From Rugalucina vietnamica (Eukaryota > Mollusca > Bivalvia > Lucinida > Lucinidae): 64,000 nt of DNA. Each line of letters opens with the position of its first letter. Within the stretch, counting starts at the first letter, position 1. This document shows positions 57,701 through 64,000 of the stretch, piece by piece. The translations under genes and the position numbers were made by a program. The stretch lies in contig OZ024880.1 in the NCBI GenBank assembly GCA_964017185.1, positions 38,034,329 to 38,098,328 on the forward strand, in the 5' to 3' direction. The notes under the pieces were generated by a model, which had not been told where the DNA came from, made no database searches, and worked only from the letters and a program-made list of their open reading frames with translations.

Positions 57701-60700
57701 CTCAGCAAGCTGTCTCTGTAGCTCCTGGTGTGTACTCTTTAGGTGAAGAAGAACCAAAAAAAAAATAGATCCATAGGTTATCTTTATTTTTCTTTTTTCT
57801 TTTTTGCTATTGTTAAAATAAGTATTCTATCGGCTCATGTAATAAGAAAGGTATGGTTAGTAGATTGGTTTTGCAGAGAAACCAAACTGGACGTATTTTC
57901 CTTTTCAAAACAAGGCTTGTACACAATGTTGACATTTTGTCATCAGGAAAACAAGTCAACATAAGAAAAAGTCTGTGTTATGCATACCCCTTTGCCCCAC
58001 ACTTTCATGTAGTAAACCTGAGGTGTACAATGGTAAACCTTTGTTTTCTTGTTTTTGCTTCAAAACATAATGGTGGTTCTAAAGTGTACCCTCAAACAAT
58101 GTTTTGAGCAAAAATATAGAAAGTATTAAATTTTTTCTACAACAAAGTTTCGTTTGTACAGCTCCCCAAAAAACTGCTTTTATTACATAAAGCTTGCTTT
58201 TGTAATGTGTACTTTTTTACCTTAAACTGGAGCTCCTCTATCAATCTTTGTTGTTCTTTGATCTGCTTCTTCTGTTCTTCCAGTATCTTCTTCTGTGTAG
58301 CATGGCGGTGTTCGTATGTGCTCACTTCTGGCTTGTGCCATGGCTGCTTACCAAATCTCTGTAGAGGTTATTAAGAAAAGAAATGAGCCGCCTCGTGGGA
58401 AAACCAACAATGTGGTTTCCGAACAGGTCTGACACAAACCGGCCTGTACAAGCACAGAAGCAGGCTAGAAGCTTGAAATTTCCGATTTATGTAGAACAGG
58501 AATTGTACTATCCGAGTAGCGAAAACAAAGGCGCTGATCAGCTTCGCGGTTAACGCGAAGCTGATCTGCGCCTTTGTTTTCGCCTATACAGATTGCTGGT
58601 TTTCCCATGGGGTGGCTAAAATGATAAACATGTAGATCACATTTTTTCTCTCAACGAAAATGTCCTAAATTTAGAAAGCAAGCCTTTTATTGGTTTTAAT
58701 AAATGGATCTTTGATCTTTCCTTATATCAGCAGTAAAGGTCTTCATAATACAAGCAATGATCAGAGCTTGGTTATAAGAATTAAAATCAGCTACATTTGA
58801 GCCGCCACATGGGAAAACCAACAATCTGCCTAGCGAAAACAAAGGCACAGATCAGCTTCGCAGTAACTGCGAAGCTGATCAGCGCCTTTGTTTTCGCTAC
58901 TCAGATAGTACAGTTCCTCTTCTACTTAAATAAACCAGAGGACCAATGGTCCTGTAAACGCTCACCTGAGTCTGCTGCATATACCAATAAACATGTTTGA
59001 ATATTATGGTATTTAACCCCAGTGCAGGGGCAGATGAAGCCCTTGGGCCATTTTCTTTTTTCAGACTAATCAATATTCTGTCCATGGATGCTTCACGCCA
59101 AGTTTCATTAAAATCAATCTATTGGTTTCAGAGAAGAAGATATTTCAAGGGTTTTTACCATATATGGGCATGGTGGCCATCTTGGTCATGTGACTTAGAT
59201 TATTAATATACACATTGGTTCCCCCATCCTATAGATGCTTCACATAAAATTTGGCTTCAATTGGCCAAGTGGTTTTAGAGGAGAAGATGTTTGAATATTA
59301 TGGTAATATTATACAATTATTGACTTCAATGAGGTAGACATAAGGATTTATCTACCCGACAAAAATTATATTCACCGAGGCCGTAAGGCCGAGGTGAATA
59401 TAATTTTTGAGGGTTTATAAATCCTTATGTCTACCGAAATTGAAGTCAATAAATGTTTTGTTATATGACTTTTTGATTATTAATGCAAAATTTCTACTTT
59501 TCATTTTTGGACCTTAAGTCTTATTGCAGAATTAATGTCTAACTAAGGTCCTTCTCATAACAAACGTTTCTGCACTATTTTAAAAGGCAGTTTCCCAATA
59601 GAATGCCTTTTATTTTGTGTTTAAAAGATATGTCACAGAAAAAAGTAAAACATGCTACTCTTTCTAGTTATATCAATTCAGCCAAAGAGAAATGAGCACA
59701 AATAAAACAAAATTGTTGTTAAAACTCATGAAAAGTCCTTAGTTTACCTGTTGAATGTTGATACATCAAATCATGTCAATTTCACATAGCCCATGTTAAT
59801 TTCATGCTGATACTATTTTTGGGTACTCAGGAGGGGACTATAGAGTTTGGAGGTTAATATAGAAAATCTGTCAAAATAATTAACCTCCAGGAACTGGTTT
59901 GATCTGGTTTTCATCAGTTTGGTCTAGTTTCAGAAATATATAAGGATTTATTAATACTGAATGAGCCAATCAGGAGACTGGATTTTCTTCAGTCATATAA
60001 CAAACATGTATATTGCCCCGGGGTGTGGACATATGAGCCCTTAGGTCCATTTTTTTTTTTCAGAATCATTAATAATTAGTCCTACTACCCATTTCCTGCA
60101 AGATTTTCACCTCAAATGACTTTTTAAAAGTTTTCCCCATTCCAATGCATTGGCGACCTATGTTGACCTTGTCTTAAAATAGGTCAAAGTCACCACAGGG
60201 TCATGATTTATATATACATTGTAGTACTTCAGCCATTGGTGCTTCATACCAAGTTTCTTTGAAATCGGTCGTCAAAATTCGGAGAAGAAGATTTTTGAAG
60301 GGTTTTTACCATATATGGGCATGGCAGCCATCTTGGTTATGTGAACTAGATACTTTATATATACATTAATTCCCCCATTCCATAGATGCTTCACATACAA
60401 TTTGGCTTTGATTCACCAAGCGGTTTAAGAGGAGAAGATGTTTGAATATTATGGTAATATACATGTATATTGCCCCGGGGTGGGGGCAGATGAGCCCCTG
60501 GGGTCCAATTTTTTCCAGAATCATTAATATTCAGTCCTACTGCCCATTTCCTGCAAGACTTTCACTTTAAATGACATTTTAAAAGTTTTCCCTATTCAAA
60601 TGCATTGGCGACCTATGTTGACCTTGCCGTAAAAAAGGTCAAGGTCATCACAGGGTCATGATTTATATGCACATTGTAGTACTTCAGCCATTGATGCTTC

Positions 60701-63700
60701 ATGCCAAGTTTCTTTGAAATCGATCCACCTGTTCTGGAGAAGAAGATTTTTGAAGGGTTTTTACCATATATGGGCATCGCGGCCATCTTGGTCATGTGAC
60801 CTGGATTATTTATATACACATTGATTACCCCTTCCTATTGATGCTTCACATAAAATTTGGCTTTGATTGGCCAAGCGGTTTCAGAGGAGATGATGTTTGA
60901 ATATTATGCTAATATACATGTATATTGCCCCAGGGTGGGGGTAGATGAGCCCCTGGAGTCCAGTTTTTTTTTTCAGAATCATTAATATTCAGTCCTACTG
61001 CCCATTTCCTGCAAGACTTTCACTTTAAATGACATTTTAAAAGATTTCCCTATTCAATTGCATTGGCGACCTATGTTGACCATGCCATTAAAAAAGGTCA
61101 AGGTCATTACAGGGTCATGATTTATTTACACATTGTAGTACTTGAGCCATCGATGCTTCATGCCAAGTTTTGTTGAAATCTTCATATAAAATTTGGCTTT
61201 GATTGGCCAAGCGGTTTCAGAGGAGAAGATCTTTGAAATTGTGGACGGATGACGGACGACGGACGGACGCCGGATCATGGCCATCCTATAAGCTCACCTT
61301 GTGAGCCTAACGGCTCAGGTGAGCTAAAAATTTCAAGCTTCTAGCTCTTTTCTGTGCTGGTACAGGTCGGTTTGTGTCGGACCTGTTTGGAAACCACATT
61401 GTTGGTTTTCCCACAAGGCGGCTCATTTGTATATACAAAACCCAAATGGAAATAACTCTATTTGACCTAGACATGACGTCTCCATGTGACATGACATAAG
61501 AACCTAACCGAGTTCCAGCCTCAGTATGAACTTAGCTGTTGGTTGGCATAAAGGGCAAAAAGATTGATCTGCTTACCATGCCTACAGTGTTTAGATAATG
61601 ACATTTATAGGTAAACCTCATTATAATGCAATGTTTGGGGTTCATAAATACAGAGACCATGTTATAATGTGGTTAATAAGTGCAGAGCAAAATAAAAAAA
61701 AATGTGGATGATGACTGCTCAAGTGAGCTAACAATCTGGTAGCCATGCCATGGTTGTATAATAAAACTACATTATAGTGAAGAACTTTATAATGAGGTTG
61801 AAGTGTTGTTTAATTATAATTTTCCACCCCTTCCTCACCTTAAGCACCTTTGCATTCATATCCTCTGTAGTCTGTCCTGGTTCCCCGGACCCTAGAGATG
61901 CTATCTCCTGTGGGGACAGGTTCAGGTGTTTCTTGGTGACCTGCCATGGTTCTGTGGGGAGTCGAGATGGTTGTACCCTGTGGGGGGCCTCAGTGACACT
62001 GGAGATGTCACTACGCTCGGTAGAACATATACTGGTACTCGGAGGTAGCTTTCTAGTGTTCTCAAATAGTGCATGCTGAATAGTAAATCAGGTACACATT
62101 CAAAAGTTCAGAATACACTGTCAGAAATAGGGTCTACAGTTTTGTTACATATGAGATGCCTCGTGGGAAAACCAACAATGTGGTTTCCGAACAGGTCTGA
62201 CACAAACCGGCCTGCACAGCAACAGAAAAAAGCTAGAAGCTTGAAATTTCGGATTTAAGTAGAAGAGGAATTGTACTATCCGAGTAGCGAAAACAAAGGC
62301 GCTGATCAGCTTCGCGGTTACCGCGAAGCTGATCTGCGTCTTTTTCGCCTAAGCAGATTGTTGGTTTTCCCATGGGGCGGCTCAATATTATGAATAATCA
62401 GAACTGACACCATTCAAGAATATTAATATTGTAAATCTTTTCTATACTCAGAAAATACAAAGTTTCCAAACTTCATTTGAGCCACATCTTTGATTTTGCT
62501 GACCAGGTCTAATTCAACTGCCCTTAGAAGCAGAGAATTGATACAAGCTTGAACTTTTCAGATTTAAGAAGAGGGATTCCACTGTTTAAGTAATGAAAAC
62601 AAAGGTGCTGTTAAGCATGCAATTACTTTACTGTATATCTGTTCTGCACCTACGTCTTTGCGCATGCAAAAAAATCTGTTTTTCTCATGATGATGTTCAA
62701 TAAACAAAAGTTTACTTACAATTTTTTCAGCTGTCGACTTCTTGTCTCGTGAAGCCCTAGCAGAGTTATTTTCCTGTACCCTTGATGATGCCCTTGACCT
62801 TTCTGTCTCAAGGTCATCTTCCCGACCTTGCCACAGTTTCCCAGTAGCAGCAGCCTCCAGCAGTGACATCATCTTGTTGCGCGTGTTGTTCTGAGCCTGT
62901 TCTAGCTCACGACGTTCCTGCTCGCCTCGTGCCCAGATATTCCAGGCTATGAAATATTTTCTCAGAAGACTTGTCCGACTGTGGTTCTCTGCTAGCTGAG
63001 CTTTCCTAAAATCAAAATTCATCACTTATTATATCAATTATTGTGAACACATTTTCAAATTGTTTTTTTTTTCTCAAGTTTTATCTTTTAATACCAAATA
63101 TAGTCTGTGCAAAATTATAACTTGCCTGCAATGTTTGAGGTAAATTCGAAAAATAAGATTTTGCACAGCATTTCTCGTATAGTTTAAATCCTGTGTGTCA
63201 ATGACTGAGGTAGTGTTCAAAAGATGCAAACGAGGTAGGTATATTTGTTATGAAATGAGCCACGACGCGCGAAAACTTCGGGGTGTCCGACCAGGTCAGA
63301 CACAAACCAACCTGTGCAGCCACAGAAGATGGCTAGAGGCGGGAAACTGCGGGTTTAGAAAGTAGAGGAATTGTACTAACCGTGTTGCGAAAACAAAGGT
63401 GCTGATCAGCTTTGCAGTTACTGCACAGCTGATCTGTGCCTTTGTTTTTGCATAGGCAAAAATCTAATTTTCTCATTTCTCAAATTTGGGCTACATTTAG
63501 AGTTAAGCATTGTAATACATGGGATATAGTGTTGTGGCCCTTTAAAATATTTGGACTACTATACAAGCTGAAAACCAGCCAACAAGAAGACTAGGACCGT
63601 GTGGATGTCTAAACTGGCTACAGACTCAGCTGACCAACTTTTAGTTCAACCAAAAATGACCTTCAACTTGGGCGTACCTGTGAGTATCTATGACATCTTG

Positions 63701-63868
63701 TTCTGCTCGACGACTCTCCCTCTCTAGTTTCTGACCTCTGACATATGACCTCCAGGCATTCCAGGCTCTTAGCAACAGTTTCCAGTCCGACATGGCCCTG
63801 GCTTTACCCATTTTTAACCTCCTCTCTAGAACCACATTGTACCAGGCCGAGAAATGCTTGTGAAGAAT
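48596..63868 (-). CDS. CCDC191-like coiled-coil protein (3' part; N terminus off window)
   Basis: Twelve minus-strand exons in transcription order: 63868-63678, 63005-62720, 62075-61839, 58358-58221, 57736-57604, 56383-56215, 54562-54465, 54139-53955, 52945-52767, 51420-51303, 49593-49439, 48761-48596. Phases join cleanly to give 684 residues and a TGA stop. Seen: repeated aromatic-Trp motifs (KHFSAWYNVV, AWNAWRSYV, KYFIAWNIW, LLSWHHTV, CFQSWRY, KVFQAWRDY, RRHFSAWRRL), long charged coiled coils (around 245-310 and 420-500), and a Ser/Pro/Thr-rich linker (about 330-400). The F..W repeats at both ends and the charged centre match the CCDC191 (KIAA1407) family by recollection, and resemble Sfi1-type centrin-binding repeats. 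The family's function is poorly known; a centriole or cilium role is inference. The start codon lies beyond the right edge. Confidence 0.85.
48776..48985 (+). mobile_element. MITE-A copy, 14 bp from the last CCDC191-like acceptor
   Basis: GAGCCACATCATGAG left end; apex GTGCAGTAATTGCAC; right part shortened and ending in GTGTCATATGAGCC. Confidence 0.82.
49439..49593 (-). CDS. CCDC191-like exon 11: W repeat
   Basis: Encodes YKHHLVIQEHKASRHYSLTI, KSKVFQAWRDYANEERVSSW and EKERKSREHYR. Acceptor tgtttcag, donor AT|GTAAGT, with the split codon giving Met. Confidence 0.9.
49790..50540 (+). repeat. 'GGTCATG' family repeat
   Basis: Two units with AAAATAGGTCAAGGTCATCC, GGCCATGATTTATATAAACT and CTTCTGGCTTTGAAAAAGAT or variants. 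Confidence 0.7.
50750..51034. repeat. Repeat shared with 33325-33420, then decayed MITE-D
   Basis: AGTACTGGTAGTCTGCCTCT then ACTTCAAG-type sequence at 50750-50890; MITE-D remains (GGCTATTCTGTTTGCTTAGA to TCCATTCATCATAAATG) at 50900-51034 with an A-rich insert. Confidence 0.6.
51035..51270 (-). mobile_element. MITE-A copy, 32 bp after a CCDC191-like donor
   Basis: Apex GTGCAGTTACAGTTACTGCAC (6-bp loop duplication); ends GAACCTTTGCATGAG and TAATGTGGTGGCT eroded. Confidence 0.8.
51303..51420 (-). CDS. CCDC191-like exon 10: W repeats
   Basis: Encodes (R)KVLLSWHHTVRAEWREREEL and ADQMCNFLLIKHCFQSWRY: two aromatic-Trp repeats about 30 residues apart. Acceptor acctccag, donor GTAAGT. Confidence 0.88.
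51440..51652. mobile_element. Inverted-repeat element, second copy (GTTGTTCAAA family)
   Basis: GTTGTTCAAATTTAACGATG left, CAAACTTTTGAACAACTGGG right, same inner ATTTTATCAACAAAAAATAA hairpin as 40756-40985. Confidence 0.7.
51657..51916 (+). mobile_element. MITE-C copy, full length
   Basis: GTGGGTACTCGTTAGAACCG and CGGTTCTAACTTGTACCCAT flank a CCTCACTGAGG centre; left CCCCCTTATAGCCCAC, right ATATCGCATGGACATG. Confidence 0.78.
52505..52740 (+). mobile_element. MITE-A copy, ~26 bp after a CCDC191-like donor
   Basis: GAGCCCCGTCATGAG start; apex GTGCAGTAACTGCAC fully paired; right end CTCACGTCCCAGCT. Confidence 0.85.
52767..52945 (-). CDS. CCDC191-like exon 9
   Basis: Encodes RELDRQLQEEKLKQQNALAD, EHYQKSILKYRGLLPFKKLV and AMAKENRKRAVEHHEMCLK. 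Helix followed by a basic region. MITE-A copies lie about 15 bp beyond the acceptor and about 26 bp beyond the donor. Confidence 0.88.
52961..53195 (-). mobile_element. MITE-A copy, 15 bp before a CCDC191-like acceptor
   Basis: GAGCCGTCGTGTGAGAAAAG and TTTTCCCATGGGGCGGCTC; apex TTCGCGGTAACCGCGAA. Confidence 0.88.
53203..53421 (+). mobile_element. MITE-A copy, opposed to its neighbour
   Basis: GAGCCGCATCATGAGAAAAA and CTCATGCGAAGGCTC; apex TTCGCGGTAACTGCGAA. Only 7 bp (ATTTTAT) separate it from the copy ending at 53195. Confidence 0.86.
53698..53918 (-). mobile_element. MITE-A copy, 36 bp after a CCDC191-like donor
   Basis: GCTGCATGAGAAAACCAGCA and TTTTCTGATGCAGCGGCTC; apex ATGCAATTACTGAACAG, partly unpaired. 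Confidence 0.78.
53955..54139 (-). CDS. CCDC191-like exon 8: long charged helix
   Basis: Encodes NMEERSAERARIKAERDERR, RKVEEERLAQLEAEEAARLR and EIEEEKRKRAEAYREKKRLE then KQ. Almost entirely Glu/Arg/Lys/Ala, a single alpha helix or coiled coil. A degenerate copy of its middle lies upstream at 54172-54255. Confidence 0.9.
54172..54255 (-). pseudogene. Degenerate duplicate of CCDC191-like exon 8
   Basis: Minus strand reads RRKTKEKRLAQFGAVEAARL NEIGE (shown here in two parts), aligning with RRKVEEERLAQLEAEEAARL REIEE of exon 8. No acceptor or donor is kept at matching positions. It lies in the intron 33 bp 5' of the intact exon. Confidence 0.7.
54465..54562 (-). CDS. CCDC191-like exon 7
   Basis: Encodes (R)TARPESARTNISKPGSYAST then ASEKSKYLQVLK. 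Short linker exon linked by split codons at both ends (phases 2 and 1). The 1.07-kb Harbinger-like element lies in the intron just 5' of it. Confidence 0.85.
54691..55765. mobile_element. Harbinger-like element rich in CGTACGAT words
   Basis: Exact 20-bp inverted ends AGCCTAGGTTACATTTGCCC, flanked by TTA on both sides. Interior is dense in ATCGTACGAT, CTACGAT, CGTACGG and similar words. A complete inner palindrome runs 54698-55405 (TGCGATGATCGTACGATGCC against its inverse), and a tail of 355 bp follows. No transposase frame. A TTA duplication suggests PIF/Harbinger, by inference. Confidence 0.72.
56215..56383 (-). CDS. CCDC191-like exon 6: Ser/Thr/Pro linker
   Basis: Encodes APTSNKASEKNHIVKPLSNK, later SAPASHSKTTTATKQDPPDT and TRSGASTN. 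Low-complexity basic and polar linker, likely disordered. Acceptor gtgtag, donor AG|GTATGA. Confidence 0.85.
56665..57500 (+). repeat. 'GGTCATG' family repeat, complete
   Basis: Starts ACCAGAGGACCAATGGTCCT, ATAAACGCTCACCTGAG and ends CTCACCTGTGAGCCTTCGGC, TCAGGTGAGCTAAAA. Two internal units with AATAGGTCAAGGTCATCCC-like tracts. Confidence 0.75.
57604..57736 (-). CDS. CCDC191-like exon 5: coiled coil
   Basis: Encodes STHQELQRQLAEQKLTLQQV, SQQIDSGQTQADLQPASEQQ and EEGK. Continues the coiled coil and turns into a Gln-rich linker. Acceptor acctaaag, donor G|GTAAAC. Confidence 0.87.
57980..58115 (+). mobile_element. MITE-C fragment
   Basis: GCATACCCCTTTGCCCCACA and AAGTGTACCCTCAAACAATG with CATAATGGTGG centre remnants. 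Confidence 0.55.
58221..58358 (-). CDS. CCDC191-like exon 4: coiled coil
   Basis: Encodes RFGKQPWHKPEVSTYEHRHA followed by TQKKILEEQKKQIKEQQRLI and EELQFK, a heptad-rich coiled coil. Phase 0 at both ends. A MITE-A copy begins 26 bp upstream of the acceptor. Confidence 0.88.
58385..58618 (-). mobile_element. MITE-A copy, 26 bp before a CCDC191-like acceptor
   Basis: GAGCCGCCTCGTGGGAAAAC and TTTTCCCATGGGGTGGCT; apex TTCGCGGTTAACGCGAA. Confidence 0.88.
58799..58931 (+). mobile_element. MITE-A copy, 5' part (interrupted)
   Basis: GAGCCGCCACATGGGAAAAC through apex TTCGCAGTAACTGCGAA to CCTCTTCTACTTAAA, where a 2.4-kb repeat begins. The rest is at 61328-61424. Confidence 0.85.
58932..61327 (+). 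mobile_element. 2.4-kb 'GGTCATG' family element inserted in a MITE-A
   Basis: Ends ACCAGAGGACCAATGGTCCT and GGCTCAGGTGAGCTAAAA. Contains about three tandem ~450-bp units (ATATGGGCATGGCAGCCATC, GATGCTTCACATAAAATTTG, TTGCCCCGGGGTGGGGGCAG), plus an unrelated insert at about 59315-60003. Confidence 0.78.
59318..60003. mobile_element. Insert with a 140-bp palindromic head
   Basis: ATTGACTTCAATGAGGTAGA and its inverse (CTACCGAAATTGAAGTCAAT) enclose AAGGATTTAT/ATAAATCCTT and TTCACCGAGG/CCGAGGTGAA pairs (59318-59452). Sequence to 60003 is absent from sister units of the host repeat. Confidence 0.65.
61328..61424 (+). mobile_element. MITE-A copy, 3' part (interrupted)
   Basis: AATTTCAAGCTTCTAGCTCT to TTTTCCCACAAGGCGGCTC; continues the copy broken at 58931. 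Confidence 0.85.
61425..61838. other. CCDC191-like intron
   Basis: AT-rich; a weak CTCATTATAATGCAATG/CATTATAGTGAAG inverted pair at 61617-61785 may be a worn fold-back repeat. No coding signal. Confidence 0.4.
61839..62075 (-). CDS. CCDC191-like exon 3
   Basis: Phase 0, 79 codons: HALFENTRKLPPSTSICSTE, later EPWQVTKKHLNLSPQEIASL and TTEDMNAKVLK. Mostly polar linker, with an acceptor ctattcag and donor GTGAGG. The LxLSPxE segment looks like a short conserved motif. Confidence 0.85.
62153..62383 (-). mobile_element. MITE-A copy
   Basis: GAGATGCCTCGTGGGAAAAC and TTTTCCCATGGGGCGGCTC; apex TTCGCGGTTACCGCGAA; the second arm lost a few bases (GCGTCTTTTTCGC). Confidence 0.86.
62478..62692 (-). mobile_element. 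MITE-A copy, highly diverged
   Basis: GAGCCACATC, GACCAGGTCTAATTC, GCTTGAACTTTTCAGATTTA and AATGAAAACAAAGGTGCTG keep the order of the family; hairpin is broken. Confidence 0.65.
62720..63005 (-). CDS. CCDC191-like exon 2
   Basis: Begins (R)KAQLAENHSRTSLLRKYFIA, then WNIWARGEQERRELEQAQNN. A helical, charged stretch follows (TRNKMMSLLEAAATGKLWQG) and a polar tail ends STAEKI. Joins codon phase with exon 1 through a split Arg codon. Donor GTAAGT. Confidence 0.9.
63257..63475 (-). mobile_element. MITE-A copy
   Basis: GAGCCACGACGCGCGAAAAC left; apex TTTGCAGTTACTGCACAG (hybrid); right end eroded at CTAATTTTCTCATTTCTC. Confidence 0.8.
63678..63868 (-). CDS. CCDC191-like exon 1 of window
   Basis: Encodes ILHKHFSAWYNVVLERRLKM, then GKARAMSDWKLLLRAWNAWR and SYVRGQKLERESRRAEQDV. 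Two F/L..W repeats lie in tandem. Acceptor cttacag, donor AG|GTACGC. A MITE-A copy begins 14 bp upstream of the acceptor. Confidence 0.88.
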
Positions 63869-63882
63869 CTGTAAGAATATTT

Positions 63883-64000
63883 GAGCCGCCCTATTGGGAA
63901 AACCAACAATGTGGTTTCCGAACATGCCCAACACAAACCGGCCTGTACAGTCACATAAGATGGCTAGAGGCTGGAAATTTTGGATTTAGAAAGTAGAGGA
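63883..64000 (-). mobile_element. MITE-A copy, runs off the window
   Basis: GAGCCGCCCTATTGGGAAAA through TGGATTTAGAAAGTAGAGGA; starts 14 bp from the acceptor of the first visible CCDC191-like exon. Confidence 0.82.

Overview
The window is eukaryotic: coding sequence is split into short exons with GT/AG borders and consistent phases, separated by AT-rich introns and intergenic DNA crowded with short inverted-repeat elements, tRNA-derived SINEs, minisatellites and decayed retroelements. The gene content and repeat style suggest a lophotrochozoan animal, most likely a bivalve mollusc. That placement is an inference from overall style, not from a diagnostic marker.

Two partial protein-coding genes face each other (convergent). 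On the + strand, 3746-33652 holds the 3' part of a Na+/Cl- dependent SLC6 transporter, glycine-transporter-like. It runs from TM3 to the stop in 12 consecutive exon positions, 536 residues per isoform; TM1-TM2 lie off the left edge. One position, covering EL4 and most of TM8, is present as two tandem exons of identical length and phase (23895-24007 and 24767-24879). Including both would break the frame, so this looks like a mutually exclusive exon pair that changes a residue aligning with the Na2 sodium site. On the - strand, 63868-48596 holds the 3' part of a CCDC191-like coiled-coil protein with repeated F..W motifs: 12 exons, 684 residues, N terminus off the right edge. No gene is supported in the 15 kb between the two 3' ends (33653-48595).

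Repeats are the other theme. MITE-A (about 235 bp, ends GAGCCGCG.../...CGGCTC, with an internal hairpin of about 65 nt) occurs about 36 times and sits unusually often within 14-36 bp of a splice site. MITE-B (ends GGTTATAAAAC...CATGCTCAGCTGAG), MITE-C (CCCCTGTAAACCCC ends, centre with inverted GTACCCACAATCTATG) and MITE-D (GCCCCAGATG hairpin) have 3-7 copies each. Single elements include a piggyBac-like TTAA element (15197-15713), a Harbinger-like TTA element built of CGTACGAT-type words (54691-55765), a 108-bp TGACGTCA palindrome (10677-10784), and a 4.35-kb foldback element inside a SINE with a 5-bp target duplication and CAC termini (42964-47316), itself interrupted by a 1-kb element. A longer repeat with tracts of the type 'AAGGTCATCACAGGGTCATG' occurs at 2330-3050, 49790-50540, 56665-57500 and 58932-61327.

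Other structures worth noting are a 35-bp minisatellite made of copies of one exon's own acceptor site (5881-6201), a degenerate exon duplicate in the CCDC191-like gene (54172-54255) and a repeat-derived alternative C terminus for the transporter (33286-33483).
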